Positions 34,572 through 45,708 of a stretch of DNA of 64,000 bases are shown piece by piece. Positions within the stretch are counted from its first letter, which is position 1. Every line of letters begins with the position of its first letter. Source of the DNA: Endothia cerciana (taxonomy: Eukaryota > Ascomycota > Sordariomycetes > Diaporthales > Cryphonectriaceae); assembly GCA_026119935.1 (NCBI GenBank), contig JALRMH010000025.1, positions 372,001 to 436,000 on the forward strand. Reading direction: 5' to 3'. The position numbers and the translations under genes were made by a program. The notes below the pieces were generated by a model. That model worked only from the letters and a program-made list of their open reading frames with translations. It made no database searches and was not told the origin of the DNA.

Positions 34572-36968
34572 CTATCTCTTCTGGCTCTGCGCCTGCTGAT
34601 GCATCTGGATGGCCTCTTTCAGCTTGCCGATCACCTCCGGCTGGTTGCTGAACGCGTTCTGCAGCATCTCCTCCAGGTCCCTCTCCACCTTGACCAGGTT
34701 CTTACCCGCCGTCTTCCTCCCGCTCCCGTCACCCAGCAGGCCCGCCCACCGCTGCGTGAAACCCCCAATGGCCTGCCGGAGCAGGTCGTCCAGCTGCTCG
34801 CTCGCGTCCTGGTGGTCTGCGGGGCCGCCGGGCTGCGGCGTCTGGGCGGGCGTGCCGGTCGCGCTGCGGGACCACAGCGATGCCGCGCCGGGGATGAAGC
34901 TGCTGACGTAGCCGACGAGGTTCTGCGGCGTGAGGTTGTTCCAGATCTGGCCAAAGTACTGCATGTCAGAGTCCTGGTTGCGCACGTCGCCGATCTCGAG
35001 GGACACGAGCTCGTTCTTGAGGATGAGAAGGTTCTTGAGCATGAAGAGGTCCGGGTCGGTGCCCGTCCTGGTGGTCTTGATCCGGGCCTCTGCCCGCTGT
35101 AGGGCCTGGATCGTCTCCTTGACGATCTTGTATACCACGGGGCTGTTGCGCTGCTGTGTTGGGATAGTCAGCAGGATGCTTTGGGGGGGGGGGGGGGGGA
35201 AGCAGGGATGGCTACCCGTGGGGACTTACACATCGCTCTTTGGGCATGGACTGGTCAAACATGATCAGCAGCTCTAGGGCCCGCTTGACCGGCGGGTATG
35301 CGTTTGAGGATGCGACACCGTCGACGACGGGCCCGATCCTCAGCGCATCTGGCAAGACGGCGACCTTCGAGATGGACCTGGCGATCTCCGCCTCGAACGC
35401 AGTGTCCGTGAAGACCCACAGGTGCTCCGCCAGCAGCCTAGCCGCGAGCTCCTGGGAGTGCCTCGTGAATGCGGACTCGTCCTCATCGTAGTCCGAGATG
35501 AGGTACTCGTTCGTGATCCACCCGAGGATGTTGCAGATCGTCTGCAGCTTGGCCGTCTGTAACGCGGACTGCAGGCTGTTCGCGATCGGGACGACGTTGG
35601 TAGCGTTGACCATTACCCTCTGGTGGGACTTGAGGGTCACGAAGGCCGAGTTCGGATCCGTGCTGTAGTGCGGCTCGACAGCGAAGATCTTTGCAAAGAG
35701 CATTGCCTCGTTGTAGGACCTCTCGAAGCACTGCTTGACGTAGTTCCGAGACGCCGTCTCCACCGATGCGTCCTTGGCCTCCTTCTTGAACATGTCTAGA
35801 TCATGCTGGATGATAGGCCTGAGGTCACGGTCCCGGGCAGCGATGTACGCCTGGAAGATGTTGTTGGCCGTGTTGGAATAAATGTCAGAATTGGTCCCGG
35901 ACAGGGCGTTGCCGGACTGGTCGTATGCCTGGTGCACCACCTTCTGGACGTTCGGGACAAGCGAGTAGGAGTCGAGCATCATCTCCTCAAACCGGCCGTA
36001 TGCCAGCGCGTGCCGGGCCGACTCCGACTTTGTGCCCGCGATCTGTCTCGATATGTCGGCCGACACCTTATCGAGACGGCCCTGCAGCCCCACCTCGAGC
36101 AGGTGCAGGGCCTTGGTCAGGAGGGACTGGTAACGGGCCAGGTAGGACTCGGAGTCCCGGTACGAGGGGTTCTTCTCCATGAAGGCGATGCAGGCGTCCA
36201 GGTTCCTCAGCGTCTCCCCGAACGACTCGTCCTCCACCTGTCTGGCCGCCCCGGGGGCGTTGAGACGCCGGGTGACGTTGTCAATGTACGCATAGTAGTG
36301 CAGGTCCGTTCCGACCTCGTCGGCTAGCCTCTCCAGCCGCCTCTGTCCCGACAGCAGGCCCTCGCACTGCGCCTGGAACGTGCTGGTCTGCTCCTCGACG
36401 CCGCCGAAGGACCCGGAGAGGGAGGCGAGCAGCCTCAGCGCGCCGTCCGTGTCGCCGATCAGCGTCTCCAGGTGGCGCTCCGTCATGGCCAGCTGCTCGC
36501 CGTATAGGGTGTACCCCTGCTGTCCCGCGTCCAACAACAGCTCATCCTCAAGACCGTCGACGGGCCCACCGTCCTCCTCGAGGAGGGTCTCGGTCCCAGG
36601 TAGGGCTAACGCGTCCAGGCCGTTATCCCTCCTCCGCCCTCGGCTTGCTCGCCACTTCTTGATGCCTCCATGCCCTAGCTGTTCGGCGCGCATGATATCG
36701 TAGAAGTCGGAAACCGAGCGCGCCCGCCGGGGGAGACCGGGTTCTGGAGGGGAGTCATCGTCGTCCTCCTCTAGCAGCTCCCCCAGGTCCTCGACGGCCT
36801 CATCCGCCCCATTGGGCCCCTAATGACTCGTCAATCTGGGGGCTGCTCCTGAGAGGTCGGAACGGTGTGTACGAACGTTTGGCTGCTGAAGCAGGGACTC
36901 TCGCCGCCGGTGCCCGTAGTTCTGTGAAGGCGTCCTCCTGTGGTGCTGCTGGGGCTGCTGCTGGGGCG

Positions 36969-37013
<45 letters not shown>

Positions 37014-37050
37014 GCTCTGGTATGTAGTTATACCAGGAGTCCTCGTACAT
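34572..37050 (-). CDS. COG3: Conserved oligomeric Golgi complex subunit 3 (Sec34/COG3)
   Basis: Exons 37050-36877, 36819-35230 and 35153-34572 encode 781 aa, close to yeast Sec34. The start MYEDSWYNYIPE is typical of fungal COG3. It is followed by a 14-residue polyglutamine run (14-27) and a second Gln/Pro patch. The acidic segment ELLEEDDDD and SVSDFYDI precede the Sec34 helical domain, which includes a block with ETLRNLDACIAFMEKNPSYR, and later blocks TNVVPIANSLQSALQ and KLQTICNILGWITNEYL. COG3 belongs to lobe A of the COG tether for retrograde intra-Golgi traffic. Intron 1 (36820-36876, 57 nt) removes an in-frame TAG and has a GTTCGT donor. Intron 2 (35154-35229, 76 nt) has a GTAAGT donor and a C17 run. 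Starting only at the ATG at 36693 would lose the conserved N-terminus. Confidence 0.9.
36970..37011 (-). repeat. CAG-type triplet repeat encoding polyglutamine in COG3
   Basis: Fourteen CAA/CAG codons on the minus strand, thirteen of them CAG, are in frame within COG3 exon 1. Confidence 0.9.
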
Positions 37051-37585
37051 CTTGGGAGGGGATTCAGTCCCCGACCTGGACGTGCGGGTGTGGGTGGAGG
37101 AGGGCGGGGGTGGAGTGTTGTGGTGAGGCTTCGAAAGCTGTCGGCGCTGTCGGCGCTGCCGCGGGCGCGTGGTGCCAGATTGCACCGCAGCCGCAATGCG
37201 GAGTGGGGAGGGGAGCATTAACGCAGGGTTCAGCGGCCATGGCGCTGGGCCTGGCACTCCTGGACACGCTGGGTTGGGCCTGGAGCTGGTGTGGGCCCCC
37301 CCCGCCCCCCCCGCTGTGGGGTGCTGTTACTGTGGTAGGAGTGCCCAGACCGTGGGCTTCCAGGCTAGCTCCAAGATCTCAGAGGCCCTTCCACTCAGAG
37401 CCCGGGCTTTAGTAAGGTTCAGAGCGCCGCCGCGAATGACCTCACCACTCTCAGACCACCCCAGCGGTCGCTGTTTTGCAACGGACTTCCTCTTGGAGTA
37501 GGGATGTCCTTGGGGGTTCTGGAGGATCCTACATTGCTGATCCAGAGAATCGAGCACCAGCCTGAAGGCCTCTTCCACAGCAGAC
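37051..37585. promoter_or_regulatory. Divergent promoter region COG3 / FMP25-like
   Basis: 535 bp between the start codons of two divergent genes. A C-rich run (about 37298-37312) is present. An in-frame ATG at 37257 upstream of COG3 would add 69 Pro/Arg/Gln-rich residues and is less likely to be the start. Confidence 0.5.
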
Positions 37586-39421
37586 ATGTCGACCCTCATA
37601 CCAAAGCTTGCCCTGCTGCAGCCCACGTGCCCCTCGGCCGGGCGCGCCCTCACCAGAGGCAGCCCCGCCCGCGCCTCGAGGGCATGCTGTCGCCATGCGA
37701 GCTCGTACCCAGGCCACCGACCCCCGCCACGGCGCGGCGGCTCCAGGGTCGTCCCCATCATCGGCGGCCTGGCCGTGGGCGGTGCCACCGTCGCGGGCGC
37801 GGTATACCTGTACCCCGTGCTGCTCGGCGAGGCCGAACCGGCCATCCCACGGGCCCGGATAGAGTTCGAGAAGAAGCGGAAGCCGCCCAGGGATAAGGAG
37901 GGCAGCCGCGACCTCCTCTCGTCCCAGCACGTCCAGGTCATGAACAGCTGGGAGAACCCGGGCGTGTACGCGTGGGGGTCGAACGCCGGGCGTGCGGTCG
38001 CGCCCGAGTCCAGGGAGGCCGTGGTCAAGACGCCGAGGCGCATCGGGTGGTTCGACGGGATGCTGCTGCGGGACCTGAAGATGGACCAGGGCTCCGGCGT
38101 CGCCGTGACGGAGCAGGGCGACCTGGTGCAGTGGGGCACGGGGTACTGGGCCGAGGACCCCAGGCCGAGCTACACGCTGAGGGGGAAGGACATTGTCAAG
38201 CTGGCCATCTCGAGGGACCGCATCCTGGCGCTGTCCGGGGGCGGCTCGGTGTACACGCTGCCGGTGGCGAGGTCGGACCAGCTGAGCGGCGCCCGGCCTG
38301 ACGGGGGGCCGTCGTGGCTGTCGTGGCTGTCGTTCTGGTCGAGCCCTGGCCCGTCCATCAACTACCGCCAGATCAGGCCTGCCAACCTCGGCTGGGGGGA
38401 GAAGGTCGTCGACGTGCAGAGCGGGCTGGAACATGCGCTGCTGCTGACATCATCCGGCCGTGTGTTCTCCGCGGCATCGAGCACCGAGAACTTCCCGTCC
38501 AGGGGCCAGCTGGGCATCGCGGGCCTGACATGGCTCTCGAGGCCCCAGGGGCCGGCCGACCAGCCCCACGAGGTCGGCACGCTGAAGGGCCTCAGGGCCA
38601 CGAAGATCGCGGCTGGGGACTACCACTCGCTGGTCCTGGACGACGAGGGGAGGGTGTTCGCCTTCGGCGACAACTCGGCCGGCCAGCTCGGCCTCCCGGC
38701 AGAGCCCGAGGTGGCCACCATCGACGTGCCCTCCCTGCTCCCCTTCGGCGGGCTCTACCGGGGCACCGACCTGACGCCCAAGGTGACCTCGATAGCGGCC
38801 GGCGGGTCCAACTCCTTCTTCACCGTCGACGCGGCGCGGCTGACGCCTGCATCGGGCGTCTCGCCGGAAGCCACCGCACCGGTGCGCGCGCCCGGCAAGG
38901 TCGTCGCCGACACCTGGGCCGCAGGCGAGGGGGTCTACGGCAGCCTCGGCACGGGGCGCTGGACGCACGTCTCCAGCGGGCCGAGCAAGATCAAGGCGCT
39001 CTCGGGGCTGTTCGAGTGGGACGAGAAGGCGCACTCGGTGACCCCGATCCGGCTGGCGCGCATGTCCGTCGGCTCGACGCACGCGGCGGCCGTGATGGAC
39101 AACGCCACGCACCTGAGCGCACCGGGCGGGACTGGCGAGAACGACACGAACTGGGGCGCGGACATCGTCTGGTGGGGCGGGAACGAGTTCTACCAGCTGG
39201 GGAACGGCAAGAGGACCAACTCGAACGCGCCCATCTACATCGGGCCGCTGGACGGGGGCGCGGGAGACGCGAGGGCGGGCGGGAAGGGGGAGGGACACCG
39301 GTTCCAGATCACGCCGAGGCAGACGGTCAGGCTGGGCGGGGGGGGCAAGGGGAGGAAGGTCAGCGTCGAGCAGAGGGTGGAGTGTGGGCGGTACGTGACG
39401 GCCGTCTACTCCGGGACGTGA
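37586..39421 (+). CDS. FMP25: Mitochondrial RCC1-repeat protein, FMP25-like
   Basis: A single exon of 611 aa. The N-terminal 55 residues are Arg/Ser/Ala-rich without acids, a mitochondrial targeting signal. A Gly/Ala-rich hydrophobic helix (VVPIIGGLAVGGATVAGAVY) follows at about residues 55-74. From about residue 125 RCC1-type blades appear: GVYAWGSNAGRAV, GDLVQWGTGYW, LEHALLLTSSGRVF, GDYHSLVLDDEGRVFAFGD with NSAGQLG, and late in the protein WWGGNEFYQLGNGKRTN. The layout (presequence, membrane anchor, propeller) is that of Fmp25, an inner-membrane protein implicated in respiratory complex III assembly in yeast. No intron is needed. The start is the first ATG of the frame, at 37586. Confidence 0.9.
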   Translation: MSTLIPKLALLQPTCPSAGRALTRGSPARASRACCRHASSYPGHRPPPRRGGSRVVPIIGGLAVGGATVAGAVYLYPVLLGEAEPAIPRARIEFEKKRKPPRDKEGSRDLLSSQHVQVMNSWENPGVYAWGSNAGRAVAPESREAVVKTPRRIGWFDGMLLRDLKMDQGSGVAVTEQGDLVQWGTGYWAEDPRPSYTLRGKDIVKLAISRDRILALSGGGSVYTLPVARSDQLSGARPDGGPSWLSWLSFWSSPGPSINYRQIRPANLGWGEKVVDVQSGLEHALLLTSSGRVFSAASSTENFPSRGQLGIAGLTWLSRPQGPADQPHEVGTLKGLRATKIAAGDYHSLVLDDEGRVFAFGDNSAGQLGLPAEPEVATIDVPSLLPFGGLYRGTDLTPKVTSIAAGGSNSFFTVDAARLTPASGVSPEATAPVRAPGKVVADTWAAGEGVYGSLGTGRWTHVSSGPSKIKALSGLFEWDEKAHSVTPIRLARMSVGSTHAAAVMDNATHLSAPGGTGENDTNWGADIVWWGGNEFYQLGNGKRTNSNAPIYIGPLDGGAGDARAGGKGEGHRFQITPRQTVRLGGGGKGRKVSVEQRVECGRYVTAVYSGT

Positions 39422-41827
39422 AGGGACGGGCCGCCGGGAACCGGATATACAACACAACATCACAACGCTCGTCTGGGGCAGGGAGGGCTACCACCATCAC
39501 AGGACAGCCTCCACGCACGGGGTGGCTCACGGCAATAGTCGTACCCACTTGCGGTCGACCGCGGCGGACAGGGCGGTCCTGGAAGGCGGGGACAAAAATG
39601 AAGTCCAAGGGATCAGGATCATCCCAACGGCATTTTGTATATTAGTACTGGGCATATCTCCCCTTACGGCTCATCGGGACATGGGACTTGAACGGATGCC
39701 AGATATCCACACTATCTGTCGTTATGGATGTGCCATCCTTTTGTCTTTCTTTCTCCCCCCCCCCCCTTTTTTTTTCTTTTTCCTTCTCCCTTTTTCTTCA
39801 TCCTCTCTTCTCTTCTTCTCCTCTGCTCCGAGAAGATGCCCAGCCCGCCTCGGCCGAACTCCTCCTGAGCTTGTGCTATGTACAGTACAGTATAGCTCGT
39901 TTCTGTCAGCGCGCTTGCCGGAGGTGATATTTCGAGGCGTGACCCCCACGGGACCAGTGACGCAGCCTATGCATGTTGTCCATGTACCGTGACGGCGAAT
40001 GGGGTGAATGGCATACGTCAGCATGCGGCAGAGAACCCTACTATGTGCGACTCGCAGATACTATGTATTAACGTTACACGGGAGGTCTGGTGGTGTGTAG
40101 GTAGATCAGATGCCAAACCGTGCTGTCGGGACAGGATCGCTCATGATTGTTCTCCTGTCGCTCCTGTCCTGTCCTGTCCTCTCCTCTCCGCTCCGCTCCT
40201 CTCCTCTCCCCCTTTCCCTTCCTCTTCTTCCCCTTTTCCTCATCCTCTCTTCCTCCCCGGGGCCACCTGCGGATGACAGTCCCCTATGAGATCGGAAAAT
40301 AACTGTCAATAGTGGTCCCGTACAGCAGGTCATCTTGCCCTGTCGCCTGCGGGCGGATCCACAGCATGCATGGGGCCATCCGTAAACTTAGCAACAGCCT
40401 AGAGCAGGACTTCGTTCAGCCCACTCTTCCGTGTGCCTGGCCTGCCTACCCACAGTACTGTGCCTACTGCGCCTACTACTGCGTGGCACGTCTGTGGCCG
40501 GGCCAGCGTCACATCCGAGGGCTTCCTTGCAGCCAGTCAACGTGGGCGGGTTCCCCTGTCCTTGTCCTCCGTGCACATGGCCCCATGTCATGTCGCAGGC
40601 GCTGCTGCAGAAGGATAAGAAGAAGAAAGAAGAAAGAAGGAAAAAAAAAGCATCCTCTCCCGCACACCCCCCCTGTCAGGCAGGACACACGACCAGCTCA
40701 CCCAGGACAACAAAGTGGCCGACCTGTGGGCTCGACCTGGCCTCCCCTCTGCAAGTGAGTGAGCGAGTGACGGTTCTCGCAGGGGCCAGACCGGAGATGC
40801 GAGAGGGTCTCGACTGTCTGAAGAACGCGCGTGTCTCAGGAAGACAGACGGCAAAAGTGCCCGGAGACGGTATCTGCCAGACCAAACGACCATGATCAGG
40901 AACCGGAACGAACGACGCCGAGTCACACCTCTCTCTTCTCTCCCTCTCTCTCTCCCTCTGAGAGCCCTTTCCCCCTCTGCTCACCTGTCATCTGTTGACC
41001 TCAGCTACCGGTCACCTCGTCCCATCCCGCTTTTACATCCCCGGCCCGGCACAGAGCTCGACTGCCGCCCTGTTCTGCCTTGGCCCTGCCTGGCCTTGGC
41101 CTGGCCTGCCCCACGCCTGATCTCCGGTGCTGAGCCGAACGGGGCCGCCGCTGGCTAAGGGCCCTGGTCTGACCTTACCGGATCGACGAGGAGCGACTGC
41201 CGAGTTGCCTGCTTGGGCCCTTTTGATCACCACATCGCCTGGGAATCGGGCCAAACGGGGGCGACGCCTGAACGCTCTCCCGCGCGAACTGCTCGGTTGG
41301 CTGCATTGCATTGCTTCTGCATAAACGCACATCGGCTAGCCTGTCTGCTGTCCGCCCTTTTTCCCGAAAATTCGGAACCTGGCGGATGGTACTGTGTTAC
41401 AGCCCACGCGACACCACCACCACCACCAACCTGCCAGGGACGACTACTGAGAGAGGGAGAGAGGGAGAAGAACAAGGCAATGTCAAGGGGGGGGCTGGCT
41501 ACTTGTCGAGTTTTCTGACTACCCTTTTCGCCACGGTTCTACGCCACCAGATACCGAGGCGGCAACAAAGAGGGCCTCGCCGTTGTGCCGACCCCGCGGT
41601 GATCCACCAGCAGATATTTGGACCGCCCCCGCGGAGTCAAAGTGCGGTCTACACTGGTCCTCCACCGCCACGGGCCTGCCTCTGGCGCCTCGCGGAGGGC
41701 CCGGCACCCTCGCAAAGGGGACCATCGCAGCTTCCCACCCCCTAGACTACTGCCACCGGGCAGCACATACGCACCCAGCCTCGCCCACCTGTCTGTCCTC
41801 CTCCCGCGTGCCGCCCCGACCCTCGCG
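39422..41827. promoter_or_regulatory. Intergenic: FMP25-like 3' flank and phosphatase promoter/leader
   Basis: 2.4 kb without a supported gene. Visible are a C/T tract with T-runs (39755-39830), CTGTC/CTCCG-type pyrimidine repeats (40155-40250), and short GA- and CT-rich patches. An in-frame ATG at 41618 could extend the phosphatase by 70 residues, but that segment is Pro/Arg-rich with no conserved look. Confidence 0.45.
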
Positions 41828-42235
41828 ATGGACCGTCTACGGTCAGGCTTCCACCGGAAGTCCCGAAAAGAATCGCCCTCCCGCCCGACCATCGTCACGG
41901 ACACGGCCGCCATGGCCAGCGGCCGCACCTCTGGCAACACGACCCCCGAGCCGGGCGCCCCGTCGCCCCTCCAGGTCCCGTCCGTGCCCAACAAGAAGGC
42001 CTCCCCCTTCCGCACCCTGCGTGACCTCAGCCGCTCGCACAAGCGCGCCCGCTCGCCCGCCGCCGGCTCCGACGGGACGAACTCGCCCATCTCGGCCATC
42101 AGCGCCCGCAACAGCCCCATCGACAGGTTCATGACCTCGACGCACCCCCTGAGCGCCGTCGCGCGCAACGACGACGGCGATGACGACAACGATGCAGCAC
42201 CACCACCACCACCACCACCACCACCACAACAACAA

Positions 42236-42306
<71 letters not shown>

Positions 42307-43975
42307 GGGTGAGGGGCGGCAGGGGCAGCCGAGGATACCATCGTTCCTGACCCTGTCGCCCCAGGAGATCGACGCGAGGTTCCAGGAGATCGTCTGGCTG
42401 GAGCGCAACCGCATGATGCAGAGCCTGGCGAACCCGTCCCCGGACTTCCGCTGGGCGCGCGTCACGGGGGACCACCTGCGGAAGCTGGACCGGTACATGA
42501 ACATCCAGCCGTGGCAGAACAACCGCGTCAGGCTGCGCGTGCCGGCAGGGAAGCAGGACTACATCAACGCCTCGCCGATCTCGCTGAGCCCGGTGGCGAA
42601 GGGGCGCATACGGCAGAACGGCAGCGGCAGCGGGGATGCAGCCAGCACGGGGGATCCCGCGGGCGGCTGGGAGCCGGACCGGTACATCGCGATGCAGGGC
42701 CCCAAGCACAAGACGACGGACCACGTCTGGCGCATGGCGGTCGAGCAGCTTGATAGCCCCGCCGTCATCGTCATGCTGACCGAGACGCACGAGGCGAACG
42801 TGGAGAAGTGTTACCCCTACTTTCCGCGTGATCCCGACGACGCGCCGCTCGAGGTCGGCCGGAAGGACGAGTTCGGCGACGGGTTCCGGGCGAGCGTGCG
42901 GTGCGAGGCGGTCGAGGAGACGGAGGCCGGCGACGCGATCGAGCTGCGGAAGCTGGTGATCCGGGTGTACAAGGGGCCGAGGAGAGAGGCTGCCGTCAAC
43001 GGCTCGGCCGCGGCCGAGGGTGCACCGGCCCCGGAACGCCCCGTCGATGAGAACGGCGACGTCAAGATGCTCTCGCCGGCCAGTGCCTCAGCCGACGGGG
43101 AGGCCCCCGCGGAAGACGACAACGGCGCGGCCAGCGTGACCGTGGAGCTGGGCCGGCCCGTGGGGGACCAGCCCCGCGACGACCCCTCCACCCCCCAGCA
43201 GCCCTCCAGGGACGAGCCCCCCGCCGAGGGCGACTACGAGGAGCGCACGGTCTGGCACTTCCTCTACAAGAAGTGGCCGGACTTTGGCGTCCCGGCCCTC
43301 GCGGACCTCGACAGCTTCTTCACGCTGATGCGCCTGTCGCGCGAGAAGAACGCGAGCCCGTCGAACCCGCGCATCGTGCACTGCAGCGCTGGCGTGGGCC
43401 GGAGCGGCACGTTCATCGCGCTGGAGCACATCATGCGGGAGGTGGAAGCGGGCGTGCTGGACGACTGGGACGCGGCCTCCTCACACCTCCAGAAGGCCAC
43501 CGGCGACAGCGATGCCAGAGGGAAGGCGGAGGGGGAGGAGGAGGAGGAGGACGACAACGACGACGACGACGACGACGATGCGGCCAGTACGGAGGGCCAC
43601 AACGGCCACCTCGAAGACCCGGCCGCCGCTGCCGGGGAGGACGGGGCCGACCCCGCGCAGAAGATGGACGTTGAGGAGGAGCCGCTGGAGGACAGGGATG
43701 AGGCCCGAGGGGGGGCCCTCCACGGTGCCGACGACCTCGTCTTCCGCACCGTCAACCAGCTCCGCGAGCAGCGCCGCAACATGGTGCAGGCCGAGGCGCA
43801 GTTCCACTTTATCTACCAGGTCACCCGCAAGCTGTGGGAGGACCGGTACGGCCCCCCCGCCAGGGCTGCCGGGGGCGGCTGCGGTGCCGTGGCCGACCAC
43901 CCACCGCGGCTGCCGGACCTTGACGGTGAGCCCGCGGCGAAGAGGTTTGAGTTTGACCCTTTCGTGGAGGAGTAG
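41828..43975 (+). CDS. Protein tyrosine phosphatase with polyglutamine insert
   Basis: A single exon of 715 aa. Residues 1-120 are basic and Ser/Pro-rich, with ARNSPIDRF repeats of SP sites. Then come nine prolines (125-133) and 27 glutamines (134-160). The PTP domain runs from about 175: the substrate-binding NNRVRL...DYINAS block, YIAMQGP, the WPD loop KKWPDFGVP, and the signature HCSAGVGRSG with catalytic Cys519 and Arg525. Two acidic low-complexity inserts (about 450-500 and 555-620) enlarge the domain, the second between the P-loop and the final helix (FRTVNQLREQRRNMVQAE, the Q-loop). It fits fungal PTPs of the Pyp/Ptp2 type that dephosphorylate MAP kinases. The exact target is inferred only. 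Confidence 0.9.
42227..42307 (+). repeat. CAA/CAG repeat encoding 27 glutamines in the phosphatase
   Basis: Mostly uninterrupted CAG with a few CAA codons at both ends. It directly follows a CCA repeat encoding nine prolines. Confidence 0.92.
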
Positions 43976-45708
43976 GGATCGTTCGGGAGAAGGGGTCCGC
44001 CAAGGAGGGTGGGCAGCATGCGTAGGCAGCGGAGAGGTGGCCCCCTCGGATTCTTGATACCCATACCGCCTACTTCCGAGGGTGGGCTGCAGAGGCTGAG
44101 GACCCTAAGGCAGGCGAGTTTCCGGAGCGTGTAGGAAAGGTGTTGTGGGGAGGGGGGTGCGGGGATGTCATCTGTGTATACGGGAGAGAGGGGCCTGGTC
44201 ACCTCTGCCTATCTAGCATGTTGCGGTTTTGCACATACGTATCATACCCCAGGAGTTCTTCGGGAGGAGAGCATGCATGCATGACTGAGGTCAGGGGGGC
44301 GCAAAGCAGAGCAAAGCATACATACACATCGGTACTAATCACATACCCCAAGAGCACAGGAGGGCGGACATTTGTATTTTCGTCTGGTGGCCTTCTTCTT
44401 CTTCCTCTTTTCTCTTTTCTTTTGCCCGGCGTTACTTGGACTGGACCTTTTTTATTTTTCTTTTATTTTTTCTTTTCCTCCTCTCCCCCTCTCAACAGGC
44501 GGTAGGACTTACTGATTTGCATGGATGGGCCTTTCATAGCAAACGAGGGCTGGATCTCTTTGGGTTTTTTTTTCCCAGGGGGGCAAGCATAGTCCAGATG
44601 AAGGAGATGAGAGCTCGGCAGCCGGTTGGGTACGCTCAACAAACAGAGATATTGAACCTTTCATCATCTTCTTCTTCTTCTTCGCCGATTACGTCCACCA
44701 TTCTGCACTCGGGAACTGGCGGTTGGTGGCGACGGTGGATGAGCCCCCGTGCACCGTTGAAGGCCTAGGTTCACTCGTCCCATCGAGGGTCATCCCGACA
44801 TGGCGATGTCACTAAACAGCATCTCAGAGCCTTGCGTGGTAGATACTATTTCTGATACCGTGGTATGATAACCCGTGATACCTAGTCCTGGCCGCCTAGA
44901 TGTGATATATAAGTATCCTGTGAAGCGTTCACGCCTGGCAGTTTCATAACTCTCCGCCCACCACGTATGTATGTAATTGGGAAAACCTCACAGGTCCCGC
45001 CCACCACACGTCGAGATGATCACGTGCCGATCGCATAAGCTCCTCCTTAACGCCGCTCGCGTCTTCGCGTCTTCCGCACTGGGTTATAGTCACGTCCAGG
45101 TTTATAAGCTGACCAAGCGCTCACGGTGAGTCGCCCGGAAACCGACGGGGCCGAGCTCTGCAGACTACATACTGTACAGCCAGCCCTACCGGGACCCCTC
45201 ACGATGCTTGGGATCACCCAGGCTCACGCCGGGGGAGGCGGCCAATGGAGCGAGGTCCTCGACGTGCCTGGAGGCCCCGAGCAGGCCTAAAGAAGCACCT
45301 GCGGCCGGCGGAAAGGTGTGTGGGCCGACCCCATGTGCCGGGGGTCGTCGCATACTCGCATAGTCGCATAGTCTAGTCCGTATGGGTGGTGATATACACC
45401 CAAGACCCGGCCTCGCCGTCGCGCTAGGATGGAGATTCGCTCTCATCCATTCAGGCCCGCTGCTTACGTCCGGGGGTGTCAGCCCGGTGCTTTGGAGATC
45501 GGGCGGTGCGGTGCTGTGGTGTGTGGAGACGCGGACCAGAGTTTAAAAGGTGCGTCGATGGGGACGTCGCCTCACATCCCAGCGCCCAGCCATCTATCAC
45601 GAACATCTCTCTGCCAGTAGGTACATATAGCCAGCGGCCAGGCCCCCTCGCAGCCAGCAGGACTCCTGGAACCGCAAAGTGACAACCCCCCCCCCCCCGG
45701 ATCTCACA
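43976..45708. promoter_or_regulatory. Intergenic: phosphatase 3' flank and amidohydrolase promoter
   Basis: No gene is supported. There is a T-rich block (44440-44480), a T-run near 44570, CTT repeats (44660-44685), and just before the amidohydrolase ATG a C10-type run. The last 700 bp look like promoter DNA. Confidence 0.4.

Noticed and set aside
38450..39463. 337-residue antisense frame over the FMP25-like gene
   Set aside because: Composition-driven shadow of the RCC1 coding strand.
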